From positions 49,815 to 113,814 of the forward strand of contig CAYXHZ010000003.1 in NCBI GenBank assembly GCA_964465065.1: a stretch of DNA of 64,000 nucleotides. The letters run 5' to 3'. Positions 24,613 through 34,290 of this stretch are shown piece by piece. Under the pieces are notes generated by a model that was not told where the DNA came from, made no database searches, and saw only the letters and a program-made list of their open reading frames with translations. The position numbers and the translations under genes were made by a program. Source of the DNA: CAYMND01 sp964465065. GTDB lineage: Bacteria > Acidobacteriota > Aminicenantia > UBA2199. Every line of letters starts with the position of its first letter. Position 1 is the stretch's first letter.

Positions 24613-26444
24613 TGTGCACCTCCGACAGACACGGTTCGGGTATCGACACCGGCATAATCGCTGCTCGACCGGATCTGCAACCGGGCCGCACCCTCCAGAC
24701 GGATCAGCCACTCGACCTTGCCCAGGCCATTGCCGCCGACCAGCGCGATCCGTTCCCGCTTTTTCCCCTTGAGAATCTTCAGCCCCGGCCCGTCGAGAAC
24801 AACGATCACCGGCCTTGTCCGTCGATTGCGCATGCCCATGGCCGTGGGATAGGGCAGCATGCCCCGGTTCTCGATCCAGGCGCTGACCCGGTACAGACCG
24901 GCGCCTTCGGGTTCTATTTTCGTCGAATGGATGGAAAGTCGGGCCCGCCGGGCCGCCAGTTCGAATATCCAGGAAATCTGGCTGTGCAGCAGCGTTTCCA
25001 TCTGGGCGGCAGGCGGGGTATGGGCGAGACCGGGAATGAAACCGCCGACCTCCACTTCCCCGAATCCGGGATGCCGGCACCTGCTCCAGGGCACAAAGCC
25101 TTTTTTATCCAAAACCTGGTCGCTGTAACGAAGCAGGGCCGACTCCAGAGGATCGGCGCCGCTCTGCGGCTTGTCGGTGCCGGTCAATGCGTCTGTTTCT
25201 TCCTTGGTCTTCCCGGTCTGGGGCACCGACCAGAAATCGAGGCTGAAGGAGGGCAGCCCCAGATGGTAATAAGCCCACAATTCGAACGAGCCGTCACGGT
25301 CCCGAGCCGGAGCGAACCGTTCCGTCGGCAGTTTGGCCCTGCCCAGAAAGCTGCGGTAGTCATCCGAGATTCTCTGGTAAAACTTCAGGTCTTCCGGCAG
25401 GGGGTTGACCACGGCGCCCAAACCGAGGAACGAAGCCAGCGTCGCTTCGGTCAGATCCATGTCCGGCGGAGCCATCTTCTGGGCCTGGACCATGAGTTCC
25501 GCCATGGTGTAGGTCCGGCCGGTATCGATGCCGAACCGCTTGCCGATGTCTTCGGGTACGGTGATTTTGGAGAAATCGGTCTGACCGCGGCGTCCGCCCT
25601 GCGGCACTTGATAACAGAAATTGCCCTCGCCCAGCACCAGGGTCATGGCGATCTCGCGGTGAGCCGCGACGAAACGGATCAGTTCGAAAGCCTCGCTCTC
25701 GCTGCCCGGCCATTCCCCGGACTGAACCTGCCTGGCCGGGAAAAGGTGTGGAAAATTGACGGCCACATCGACACCTCCGGGACCATCCTCGTTGATCCGA
25801 CCGTCGCCGTCGTTGTCGATGCCCTCGTCATAGAGTTTGTAGATGCCCCGCTCACCCCGGAGCGGATCGGCCCGGCGCAGCAGCCGGGGCTCCCGTTCGT
25901 CCGGCAGCCACTCGCCCTCGGGATCGGCCACCCGCATCCGGGTGATCAAACCATCACCGTTGAGATCGTCGGCCGGATCCTCCCCCTCCTGCCCGTCCCG
26001 GTCGGCGTCGACCGGAGCTTCGTTGAGCACGGAATACTCCTTGAGCGGAGCTAAACAACGCTGATGGGCATCGGGATTGAGTGAAGGCACCACATACCAG
26101 TCCAGGTCCCGGTATCGCTCCGGTTCGGCCAGCAAACGTTCGACGAGCCGCAACGCTCCCTCGCTGGCCAGCGGAACCTGCCCGGAAGGGTTGGCGACAA
26201 CCAGGATCGCCGGCCGAACGGCGCCATCGGTCCGCTCGGCGGAGCGGATAGTCGCCAGATAGACCGGCCTTTGTCCAGGACTCCGAGCCAAAACCTGGAC
26301 TGTGAGGACATGCCCGTGCCTGTCGTGCTGGTTCTGCAGCCATGTCCCGATCTGATCGGGACTGCGGTAACCCGTCGTCTGCGCGCCCAACAGCCAGGCC
26401 ACCCCCAGGACGCAAACGGCAGCAAGGATCAATCTGGTTTTCAT
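24609..26444 (-). CDS. M14-like pseudo-carboxypeptidase (zinc ligands lost)
   Basis: A 611-residue exported protein (signal peptide ending LLGAQ) that aligns with the downstream M14 enzyme over its whole length, including both Asp-rich loops (DADRDGQEGEDPADDLNGDG and GIDNDGDGRINEDGPGG). The zinc site is gone: HGNE is replaced by a segment reading NPSGQVPLASE, the third-ligand region reads LVLGEGNFCYQ without His, and the catalytic Glu region reads GLPSFSLDFW. It therefore looks non-catalytic, perhaps a binding partner or regulator. The start at 26444 (ATG with GAGGTG) is preferred over the GTG two codons earlier. Confidence 0.82.
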   Translation of the reverse strand: MKTRLILAAVCVLGVAWLLGAQTTGYRSPDQIGTWLQNQHDRHGHVLTVQVLARSPGQRPVYLATIRSAERTDGAVRPAILVVANPSGQVPLASEGALRLVERLLAEPERYRDLDWYVVPSLNPDAHQRCLAPLKEYSVLNEAPVDADRDGQEGEDPADDLNGDGLITRMRVADPEGEWLPDEREPRLLRRADPLRGERGIYKLYDEGIDNDGDGRINEDGPGGVDVAVNFPHLFPARQVQSGEWPGSESEAFELIRFVAAHREIAMTLVLGEGNFCYQVPQGGRRGQTDFSKITVPEDIGKRFGIDTGRTYTMAELMVQAQKMAPPDMDLTEATLASFLGLGAVVNPLPEDLKFYQRISDDYRSFLGRAKLPTERFAPARDRDGSFELWAYYHLGLPSFSLDFWSVPQTGKTKEETDALTGTDKPQSGADPLESALLRYSDQVLDKKGFVPWSRCRHPGFGEVEVGGFIPGLAHTPPAAQMETLLHSQISWIFELAARRARLSIHSTKIEPEGAGLYRVSAWIENRGMLPYPTAMGMRNRRTRPVIVVLDGPGLKILKGKKRERIALVGGNGLGKVEWLIRLEGAARLQIRSSSDYAGVDTRTVSVGGAQ

Positions 26445-26557
26445 GATCACCTCAACTGGATTTTCTATATGCCGGATACATGTACAAAATCAATCCGCCA
26501 ACCATCGATCTGGTACGGAACCGCTGTGAATAAAGTTCAAAAAGCCCAGCCGTATCC

Positions 26558-26586
26558 TTGAATGGAATACTTTTTTTGCCTATAAT
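26558..26586 (+). promoter_or_regulatory. Promoter of the SPOR-lnt operon
   Basis: -35 TTGAAT (26558-26563), 17-nt spacer, -10 TATAAT (26581-26586). Leader of about 50 nt with AAGGATG before the start at 26642. Confidence 0.65.
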
Positions 26587-26641
26587 AGCCCCGTAAAGAA
26601 CGCAATCCGTTCTATTCGACTGCGCAAATAAGGATGTGAAC

Positions 26642-27307
26642 ATGAGACAGGATGACCGGCCTTACCTGGAAATTCGCATCACCTTGATCCACATCGTCAT
26701 CATGATCGTGGCGGTGATACTTCTCGGCTTTCTGCTGACCTACCTGGGCTACAAGGCCGGCAGATCCTCGGCCATGGATCACCAGGCACCCGCCGTCGCC
26801 GTACAGGAATTTTCACCCCAAACCCAGGAATTGACCGTCACGGCGACACAGGTCCACGACGACATCAAGACCGAAACGGAAGCCCAGCCCCGAACCGAGC
26901 CGGCCCCAGAACCAGTCTCCACTCAGCCGCCGGCAACGGACAAGACCAGCGCCGCCACTTCGGCCATCGAAGAGGAACTGCGTTTGCACAAGAACGCCAA
27001 TTTGTCCGAAAATCAAAGCGGGAAGACGGAACCGCCGCCCGAAGCCATCAGCCCGAAATCGGTTTCCGACAAGGAATATTTCGCCATCCAGGTCGGGGCC
27101 TTCGGCAGTTTCCAGAACGCCAAAGTCTACGCCACCCATTTCAACGAGATGGGCTACAAAACCGAGATCGTCTCCTCCGAAGGCGCGGGCGGAACGCTCT
27201 ATCGGCTCTGGGTCGGCCAGTTCGAGAACCGCAATCAGGCCATGCAGGAAAAGAGCAAACTGGAAAAGAAGGAGAACCGAAAATTCTCCCTGGTTCGAAA
27301 CCGTTGA
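26642..27307 (+). CDS. SPOR-domain membrane protein
   Basis: A 221-residue bitopic protein: short cytoplasmic tail, one membrane helix (about 13-38), a long Pro/Glu/Thr-rich periplasmic linker (about 50-140), and a C-terminal SPOR domain (about 145-221) with FAIQVGAFGSFQNAKVYATH and LYRLWVGQFENRNQAM. SPOR domains bind denuded glycan strands of peptidoglycan at division sites. The ATG at 26642 follows AAGGATG; a GTG two codons earlier is possible. It overlaps lnt by one base (TGATG). Confidence 0.9.
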   Translation: MRQDDRPYLEIRITLIHIVIMIVAVILLGFLLTYLGYKAGRSSAMDHQAPAVAVQEFSPQTQELTVTATQVHDDIKTETEAQPRTEPAPEPVSTQPPATDKTSAATSAIEEELRLHKNANLSENQSGKTEPPPEAISPKSVSDKEYFAIQVGAFGSFQNAKVYATHFNEMGYKTEIVSSEGAGGTLYRLWVGQFENRNQAMQEKSKLEKKENRKFSLVRNR

Positions 27308-28770
27308 TGTACTGGCTGCTGCCGCCGCTTTCCGGCGTACTGTTCGCGCTGGCCCAGCCCGGATTCGACTGCAATTGGCTGTCCTATGTCTGCCTGATTC
27401 CCCTGCTGCACTTCTTCACGCGCCGGCCGTCGCACCCGCTGCCGGCCTTCGCCGTTTTCGAATTGACCCGCAACCTGCTGCTGCTGACCTTCATTCCCAA
27501 GGTCATGACCCACTACGGTGGCATGAGCCCGACCCTGGGCTTCACCGGCTGGATCGGACTGGCGATTTTTCTGGCTCTGCTCTGCGCCCCGTTCGCCGCA
27601 CTCATCAACCGGGTACTGCCCATGCCCAGAGCCTGGCTGCTGATCCCGCTGCTCTTTGCCGGCAAAGACGCGCTGCTCGAGATCGCCTTCGGCGGATTCC
27701 CCTGGTGCCTGCTCGCCTACTCGCAGCTGAAAACTCCCTGGCTGATGCAATGGGCAGAACTGGGCGGCGTGCACCTGGTCGGCGCGCTGGTCGTCCTGAT
27801 CAACCTGCTCGGTCTGCGCCTGCTGCAGGCCAGAAACCGCACCCGCCTGCTGCAGCTGCTGGCCATCCTGATCATCGTCCTGAGCAGCGGCGCCCTGCTG
27901 CGCCGTCAGGCTGCCGTTGAAATTGCCCGGGCCGGCCCCATCAAACTGGCTGTTCTGCAGCCCAACAGCAGCTACGACAACTTCCGGGGCTACGAGCCCC
28001 GCCTGACCGAGTTGCTGACCGCCTCCCAGGAGCTGGTCCAAGCCGGTGCCCGGGCCGTGATCTGGCCCGAGTACTCCCTGCCCATCTACCCGCGGCAATG
28101 GCCATCCTATACGGAGCGGTTCCAGTCGTTTGCCGCCGCCAACGCCCCGCTGATCGGCGGATTCACCGACCGTCGCGGTCCCAAGGAGGTCTACAACGCC
28201 GTCATGCTCTTCGACGGCCGGACCATCCAGCAATACAACAAAATACACCTGGCCCCTTTCGGCGAATACATCCCCTTCCGACCGCTGTTTTTCTTCATCC
28301 GCCGCATCACCGACGAAATCAGCGATTTCACCCCCGGCAGCGGCCCCCAGACTCTGAATCTGTTGGGTCACCGCATCGGCCTGCCCATCTGCTACGAGGC
28401 CATTTTTCCCGGCCTGGTGCAACGTTTCGTCAGGCAGGGTGCGGAATTGCTCGTCGTCACCTCGAACGATTCCTGGTACTGCGGCGACCGCGCCCACCGT
28501 CAGCTCTTGGCCATGAGCGCGGCCCGGGCCGTCGAAAACCGCCGTACCCTGCTGCGCAGCACGGCCAACGGCATCTCGGCCTGGGTCAGTCCCCTGGGCG
28601 AGATCCGCCGCGAAATTCCCTACGGAGTGCAGGACGGCTTCATTGCGGACAGCGTTTTTCTGTCCTCGAAAACCGTATTCACCCTGGGCGGAGTGCACTT
28701 CGGACTGGCCTGCCTGATCTTGTGCGCATTGATGGCCGTCTGGATGATCAAACGCCGCTACTTCCGCTGA
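27307..28770 (+). CDS. lnt: Apolipoprotein N-acyltransferase
   Basis: A 487-residue inner-membrane enzyme that adds the third acyl chain to lipoproteins. About six N-terminal helices (1-195) precede the nitrilase-type domain. The catalytic triad is visible: Glu in VIWPEYSLPIYP, Lys in QYNKIHLAPFGEYIPF and Cys in GLPICYEAIFPG. VVTSNDSWYCG and ARAVENRRTLLRSTANGIS are also characteristic. A final helix anchors the C-terminus. It is coupled to the upstream SPOR gene and implies an outer membrane with triacylated lipoproteins. Confidence 0.95.
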   Translation: MYWLLPPLSGVLFALAQPGFDCNWLSYVCLIPLLHFFTRRPSHPLPAFAVFELTRNLLLLTFIPKVMTHYGGMSPTLGFTGWIGLAIFLALLCAPFAALINRVLPMPRAWLLIPLLFAGKDALLEIAFGGFPWCLLAYSQLKTPWLMQWAELGGVHLVGALVVLINLLGLRLLQARNRTRLLQLLAILIIVLSSGALLRRQAAVEIARAGPIKLAVLQPNSSYDNFRGYEPRLTELLTASQELVQAGARAVIWPEYSLPIYPRQWPSYTERFQSFAAANAPLIGGFTDRRGPKEVYNAVMLFDGRTIQQYNKIHLAPFGEYIPFRPLFFFIRRITDEISDFTPGSGPQTLNLLGHRIGLPICYEAIFPGLVQRFVRQGAELLVVTSNDSWYCGDRAHRQLLAMSAARAVENRRTLLRSTANGISAWVSPLGEIRREIPYGVQDGFIADSVFLSSKTVFTLGGVHFGLACLILCALMAVWMIKRRYFR

Positions 28771-28892
28771 TACGCCCCATGTTCTTTTCCTGTGAAACCG
28801 TTAACAATCTTGTCGTTAATGCAATATTTTCACGATTTATTTGCGGAAAGAATAATTAGCCGTGTTTTCCCGGCCCGATCCGACCGCACAGG

Positions 28893-28921
28893 TTGCATTA
28901 GCCAAGTTCTTGTGCTACTAA
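28893..28921 (+). promoter_or_regulatory. Promoter of the glycolytic operon
   Basis: -35 TTGCAT (28893-28898), 17-nt spacer, TGC plus -10 TACTAA (28916-28921). A leader of about 65 nt ends in GGGAGG before the gap start. An isolated TTGACA at about 28955 has no matching -10. Confidence 0.45.
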
Positions 28922-28992
28922 TACTTTAATGAAAGTGGCCACAGACACCCTGAATTGACAATTTAAAATAAGATAAACAAGGGAGGTTTTTC

Positions 28993-29994
28993 ATGACTTA
29001 TAACGTTGCCATCAATGGTTTTGGACGCATCGGCCGGCTCTTTTTCAGGGCCAGTATGGAAAACAAGGCCTTCAACATCGTCGCCGTCAACGACATCACT
29101 TCCGCGGCCACATTGGCCCACCTTCTCAAATATGACAGCGTCTTCGGTCGTTTCCCCTATCCAGTCGAAGCCAGACCGGACGCCATCGTCGTCAACGGCC
29201 GGGAGATCAAGGTATTCTCGGAAAAGAACCCCGAGGCCCTGCCCTGGGCTAAGCTCGGCATCGACCTGGTCGTCGAATCCACCGGACTGTTCAAGAAACA
29301 CGAACAGCTGGACATGCACCGCAAAGCCGGCGCCAAGAAGGTCATCATCTCCGCCCCGGCCGACGATCCCGACATCACCATCGTCATGGGCGTCAACGAT
29401 GTCGATTACGACGCGCAGAAGCATCACGTCATCTCCAACGCCTCCTGCACCACCAACTGCATCGCCCCGGTCATCAAGCTCCTCCACGAGAAATACGGAG
29501 TCATCAACGGCAACATGACCACCATCCATGCCTACACCAACGACCAGCGCATCCTGGATCTGCCGCACAAAGACCTGCGCCGCGCCCGCGCCGCCGCCCT
29601 CAACATCATCCCCACCACCACCGGCGCCGCCAAGGCCGTCGGCCTGGTCATCCCGGCCATGAAAGGCAAGATCACCGGCAGCTCCCTGCGCGTTCCCGTA
29701 CCCGACGGTTCTCTGGTGGATTTGGTCCTCAACATCGAAAAACCGGCCACCGTCGCCGAAATCAAGACCCTGTTCAAGGACGGTGCCGCCGGCTGTCTGC
29801 AAGGCATCCTGGAATACTCCGAAGACGCCCTGGTGTCCAGCGATATCGTCGGCAATCCCCATTCCAGCATCATCGATGGCGAATTCATCACCCTCATCTC
29901 CGACAAGACCATCAAGATTCTGGCCTGGTACGACAACGAGTGGGGCTATTCCAATCGTATCGTCGACCTGATCCAGAAGATCAGCAAAGGCTGA
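28993..29994 (+). CDS. gap: Glyceraldehyde-3-phosphate dehydrogenase
   Basis: A 333-residue NAD-dependent enzyme of normal length. It has the Rossmann start AINGFGRIGRLFFRA, the catalytic Cys152 in NASCTTNCIAP and the conserved TTTGAAKAVGLVIP and WYDNEWGYSNR segments. It converts glyceraldehyde 3-phosphate to 1,3-bisphosphoglycerate. GGGAGG lies 7 nt upstream. First gene of gap-pgk-tpiA-secG, 5 nt before pgk. Confidence 0.98.
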   Translation: MTYNVAINGFGRIGRLFFRASMENKAFNIVAVNDITSAATLAHLLKYDSVFGRFPYPVEARPDAIVVNGREIKVFSEKNPEALPWAKLGIDLVVESTGLFKKHEQLDMHRKAGAKKVIISAPADDPDITIVMGVNDVDYDAQKHHVISNASCTTNCIAPVIKLLHEKYGVINGNMTTIHAYTNDQRILDLPHKDLRRARAAALNIIPTTTGAAKAVGLVIPAMKGKITGSSLRVPVPDGSLVDLVLNIEKPATVAEIKTLFKDGAAGCLQGILEYSEDALVSSDIVGNPHSSIIDGEFITLISDKTIKILAWYDNEWGYSNRIVDLIQKISKG

Positions 29995-29999
29995 AGTCC

Positions 30000-31193
30000 A
30001 TGAACGCGCAGCCCAGAACGGTGAAGGATTTTGCGGTCAAAGACAAGACTGTCTTTGTGCGCAACGATTTCAACGTACCCCTGACCGACAAGGGGGTCAT
30101 CACCGACGATACCCGCATCCGGGAATCCCTGCCCACCCTCCGTCATCTCAGCGAGCAGGGCGCCCGCATCGTCTGCGCCTCGCACCTGGGACGGCCCAAG
30201 GGCATTCCGACCGCCAAGGATTCCCTGCGCTCGGTGGCCAAACGTCTCGGTGAACTGCTGGGCAAACCGGTCCAGTTCTGCCCGGAAACGCTGGGTTCCG
30301 AAGTGGACAAGATGAAGAAGAATCTGGCCGCCGGTGAGATCCTGCTGATCGAAAACCTGCGCATCGACGACCGAGAGACCAAAAACGATCCAGACTTCGC
30401 CCGAGAGCTGGCCAAGGGCATCGACATCTACATCAACGACGCCTTCGGCGCCTGCCACCGTGCCCACGCCTCCATCGACGCCATAGCCGACCTGATCCCG
30501 CAGAAAGGCATGGGCCTGCTGCTGGAAAAAGAAATCCGCTACCTGTCGATGGCCACCCAGAATCCGCCCAAGCCGTACGTGGTCATCTTGGGCGGAGCCA
30601 AGGTCGCCGACAAGATTCCCATCATCGAAAACCTGATCGGCAAGGCCAGCTGCCTGCTGATCGGCGGGGCCATGGCCTACACCTTCCTGGCCGCCCAGGG
30701 CAAGTTCGTCGGCCGTTCCCGGGTCGAACCGGAATTCATCGAACTGTGCAAACGACTGCTCCAGGAAGCCCCGCTGAAAGGCACGCGCATCGTTCTGCCC
30801 GTCGACCACATCGCCGCCGTCCGGATCGAGCCGGAAATCACCGTGCGCATGGTCGGCCAGGACGAAACCATCCCCGATTCGATGATGGGTCTGGATATCG
30901 GCTTTGATTCCGTCAAGCTGTTCCGCCTGGAGATCGAGTCGGCCAAACTGATTGTTTGGAACGGCCCCATGGGCGTTTTCGAGATCGACACCTTTTCCGG
31001 CGGTACAATGGGCGTGGCCCAGGCCATTGCGGAATGTCAAGCCACCAGCCTGGTCGGCGGCGGCGATTCGGTCGCCGCCATCCACAAGTACGGACTGGCC
31101 GACAAGATCACCCATATTTCCACCGGCGGCGGCGCTTCCCTGGAGTTTCTGTCCGGACTGACCCTGCCCGGTATCGCCGCCTTGTGCCGCTGA
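30000..31193 (+). CDS. pgk: Phosphoglycerate kinase
   Basis: A 397-residue glycolytic kinase that makes ATP from 1,3-bisphosphoglycerate. Signature VFVRNDFNVPL, substrate-binding SHLGRPKG, hinge YVVILGGAKVADKI, and the C-terminal nucleotide site VGGGDSVAAI with ISTGGGASLEFLSG. The start at 30000 gives MNAQPRTVKDF and lies 5 nt after gap; a longer reading would start within gap. Confidence 0.97.
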   Translation: MNAQPRTVKDFAVKDKTVFVRNDFNVPLTDKGVITDDTRIRESLPTLRHLSEQGARIVCASHLGRPKGIPTAKDSLRSVAKRLGELLGKPVQFCPETLGSEVDKMKKNLAAGEILLIENLRIDDRETKNDPDFARELAKGIDIYINDAFGACHRAHASIDAIADLIPQKGMGLLLEKEIRYLSMATQNPPKPYVVILGGAKVADKIPIIENLIGKASCLLIGGAMAYTFLAAQGKFVGRSRVEPEFIELCKRLLQEAPLKGTRIVLPVDHIAAVRIEPEITVRMVGQDETIPDSMMGLDIGFDSVKLFRLEIESAKLIVWNGPMGVFEIDTFSGGTMGVAQAIAECQATSLVGGGDSVAAIHKYGLADKITHISTGGGASLEFLSGLTLPGIAALCR

Positions 31194-31208
31194 GCGACAG
31201 GTATCACC

Positions 31209-31958
31209 ATGTCCAGACCGATCATCATCGCCGGCAATTGGAAAATGAACAAGACGGTCAGCGAAGGCCTGCAGTTCCTGGCCGAGCTCACCCTGCCGCC
31301 CGGGAACAAGCCGAACCTGGAAGTCATGATCTTCCCGCCGGCCACCTCGCTGTACAGCCTCGGCCGCCAGCGCCCCGAACTGACCTTCGGCGCCCAGAAC
31401 ATCCATGAACAGCCCAGCGGAGCCTTCACCGGCGAGATTTCGGCGACCATGACCCGCGAATGCGCTACCGTCGCCCTCATCGGCCACTCGGAACGCCGCC
31501 ACCTGTTCCAGGAGTCCGACCGTCGCATCCGGGAGAAAGTCCTGGCCGCACTGCAAAGCGATCTCCGACCCATGCTCTGCCTGGGCGAGACACTCGAAGA
31601 ACGGCAGCAGGGGCGAACGGACAGCGTCGTGCTCCGGCAGCTTGAGCAGGACTTGTCAGAAATCGGGGCCAGTAAACTCGGCCGTTTGATGATCGCTTAC
31701 GAACCTGTCTGGGCCATCGGCACCGGTCTGACCGCCACTCCTCAGCAGGCCCAGGAGGTTCACGCCCTGATCCGCCGGCAGCTGACCACCATGGGACTGG
31801 GCGAGGCACCGATCCTCTACGGCGGCTCGGTCAAGCCGGACAACGCCCGGGAACTGCTCTGCCAAGCCGATATCGACGGTCTGCTGATCGGTGGCGCCTC
31901 CTTGCAAGCGCAAAATTTTTCTGATATAATTGCGCTGGCCTATGAGCTTCTAGTCTGA
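31209..31958 (+). CDS. tpiA: Triosephosphate isomerase
   Basis: A 249-residue TIM-barrel enzyme. Substrate Lys in AGNWKMNK, electrophile His in LIGHSERRH, catalytic Glu in IAYEPVWAIGTG and phosphate-binding LYGGSVKPDN are all in place. It interconverts dihydroxyacetone phosphate and glyceraldehyde 3-phosphate. It follows pgk by 15 nt. Confidence 0.97.
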   Translation: MSRPIIIAGNWKMNKTVSEGLQFLAELTLPPGNKPNLEVMIFPPATSLYSLGRQRPELTFGAQNIHEQPSGAFTGEISATMTRECATVALIGHSERRHLFQESDRRIREKVLAALQSDLRPMLCLGETLEERQQGRTDSVVLRQLEQDLSEIGASKLGRLMIAYEPVWAIGTGLTATPQQAQEVHALIRRQLTTMGLGEAPILYGGSVKPDNARELLCQADIDGLLIGGASLQAQNFSDIIALAYELLV

Positions 31959-31969
31959 CAGGAGGAATC

Positions 31970-32398
31970 TTGCAAGCTTTTTTAATGTTTGTACACATAT
32001 TCGTCAGCATTCTGCTGATCATCGTCGTCCTGTTGCAGAGCGGCAAGAGCGCGGACCTGGCCGGAGCCTTCGGCGGCGCCGGTTCACAGTCGACCTTCGG
32101 GCCGCGTGGAACGGCTTCCCTGCTGTCCAAGATCACCACCACCCTGGCCATTTTGTTCATGGTCACCTCGCTGCTGTTGTGGATCACCGCGGCCAAAAAG
32201 AGTAAAACCGGCAGCGTCGTCAAGACCGAGAGCAAGTCGGTGATCACGCAGACCGCGCCAGAGGGCGGACAGACACCGGCCGAGGAAAACAAACCGGCGG
32301 CGACTCCGACCGAAAAAAAGGAAGAAGGCCAGCCGGCGGAAAAACCGGCCTCTCAGGAACCGGCCCCCGCTGAGCAACAGCCGGAAGAACAGAAGTAA
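31970..32398 (+). CDS. secG: Preprotein translocase subunit SecG
   Basis: A 142-residue protein. The SecG core (1-75) has two membrane helices around the conserved loop LQSGKSADLAGAFGGAGSQS and FGPRGTASLLSKITT. An unusually long hydrophilic tail rich in Glu, Pro, Ala and Lys follows. SecG supports SecYEG protein export. The start is TTG at 31970, chosen because AGGAGG sits 6 nt upstream; the first ATG is five codons later and poorly spaced. Placement after tpiA is common in bacteria. Confidence 0.92.
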   Translation: MQAFLMFVHIFVSILLIIVVLLQSGKSADLAGAFGGAGSQSTFGPRGTASLLSKITTTLAILFMVTSLLLWITAAKKSKTGSVVKTESKSVITQTAPEGGQTPAEENKPAATPTEKKEEGQPAEKPASQEPAPAEQQPEEQK

Positions 32399-32403
32399 AC
32401 AGC

Positions 32404-32432
32404 AACCGGTCGGTCAGGTTGCCCGATCGGTT
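32404..32432 (+). terminator. Inverted repeat after secG
   Basis: AACCGGTCGG (32404-32413) pairs with CCGATCGGTT (32423-32432), 9 of 10 positions, with a 9-nt loop. It lies 6 nt after the secG stop and before the tRNA genes. No T-tract follows, so termination would be weak or factor-assisted. Confidence 0.4.
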
Positions 32433-32449
32433 AAAAATACCGCCTTTAT

Positions 32450-32532
<83 letters not shown>

Positions 32533-32543
32533 TTTAGACACCT

Positions 32544-33142
<599 letters not shown>

Positions 33143-33247
33143 TTTTTTCGCTTCTCTCCATCTTCCCAAAAAGCAAAATCCCAATTCGAATTCGAGACCT
33201 TCCTTGCATACCCGTTCCATATGACATACACTACAGCTCAGACAAGC

Positions 33248-34201
33248 ATGGATACACTCCGCAAACCCCTGGTCGGCATCAGTCGCTGCCTTCTCGGCCA
33301 CCCGGTCCGCTACGACGGTCAGCACAAGCTGGACAGGTACCTGCGCGACCGTCTGGGACAATTCGTCACATACCATCCCGTTTGCCCGGAGATCGAATGC
33401 GGCCTGCCCGTCCCCCGCGAAGCCATGCGCCTGGTCGAAATCGACGGCGAAATCCGTCTGCTGACCCAAAAGAGCGGCCGGGACATGACCGGGCAGATGC
33501 AGCGCTGGCTGAAACCGACCCTGGAAGAACTGGCCGAGCTGCCGCTCTGCGGCTTCATATTCAAGTCCAAATCCCCCAGCTCCGGCCTGTACCGGGTCAA
33601 GGTGTACCGCATGCAAATCCCCGGCGCCAACGGTCGCGGCCTGTTCGCCGCTGCCTTCTGCCGACGCTTTCCCTGGCTGCCCGTCGAAGAGGAAGGCCGG
33701 CTCAACGACCCCAGGCTGCGCGACAACTTCGTCACCCGCCTGTTCGTCATGCAGAACTGGCTGGAGCTCTGTCAGAAAGAAAAAAGCCTGAAAGACCTGA
33801 TCGAGTTTCACGCCGTTCACAAATACACCCTCATGGCCCATTGCCCCAAAACCCAGAAAGAACTGGGCCGGCTGCTGGCGGCGGGGAAAGAGACAGATCC
33901 GGACGAGCTCTACGAGCGCTATTTTGCTATCTTTATCGGCGCTCTCGGCAAACTGGCCACTGTCAGCAAGGTCTGCAACGTCCTGCAGCACCTCGCGGGC
34001 TACTTCAAGAAGAACCTGGACAGCGACGAAAAAGACGAGCTGTTGAATCTGATCGAGCGCTACCGCCAGGGCCAGCTGCCGCTCATCGTACCGATCACCC
34101 TGATCAACCACTATGTCAGAAAATTCAGGCCTCCCTATCTGGAACATCAGCATTTCCTCAACCCCCACCCCTTGGAATTGATGCTGCGCAACCAGGTTTG
34201 A
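33248..34201 (+). CDS. DUF523-DUF1722 (YbgA-like) protein
   Basis: A 317-residue protein. The N-terminal DUF523 domain (about 1-145) has the conserved VGISRCLLGHPVRYDG, HPVCPEIECGLPVPREAM and SPSSGLYRVKVY. The DUF1722 domain (about 185-310) has FHAVHKYTLMAHC and RPPYLEHQHFLNPHP. Fusions of these two domains are widespread; no biochemical role is firmly established, though links to photolyase and thiouridine chemistry have been suggested. The start at 33248 is chosen from domain position; an ATG at 33221 is also possible, and neither has a clear Shine-Dalgarno. Confidence 0.85.
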   Translation: MDTLRKPLVGISRCLLGHPVRYDGQHKLDRYLRDRLGQFVTYHPVCPEIECGLPVPREAMRLVEIDGEIRLLTQKSGRDMTGQMQRWLKPTLEELAELPLCGFIFKSKSPSSGLYRVKVYRMQIPGANGRGLFAAAFCRRFPWLPVEEEGRLNDPRLRDNFVTRLFVMQNWLELCQKEKSLKDLIEFHAVHKYTLMAHCPKTQKELGRLLAAGKETDPDELYERYFAIFIGALGKLATVSKVCNVLQHLAGYFKKNLDSDEKDELLNLIERYRQGQLPLIVPITLINHYVRKFRPPYLEHQHFLNPHPLELMLRNQV

Positions 34202-34290
34202 ACGCCGAGCGGCGCCAGGGACGGCTTGACCGGCCGACCGGATCTGTGCCATGATGATACCGACATGATCGTACGAAAAGGATGGATCCC

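Noticed and set aside
22849..25080. Extended N-terminus for the M14 enzyme running back into the neighbouring gene
   Set aside because: The extra residues are Arg/Pro/Gly-rich antisense-like sequence; the GTG at 24612 has GGAGGTG and is followed by a proper signal peptide.
28955..28992. TTGACA before gap as a promoter
   Set aside because: No -10 box stands at 16-18 nt; the TTGCAT/TACTAA pair further up is better spaced.
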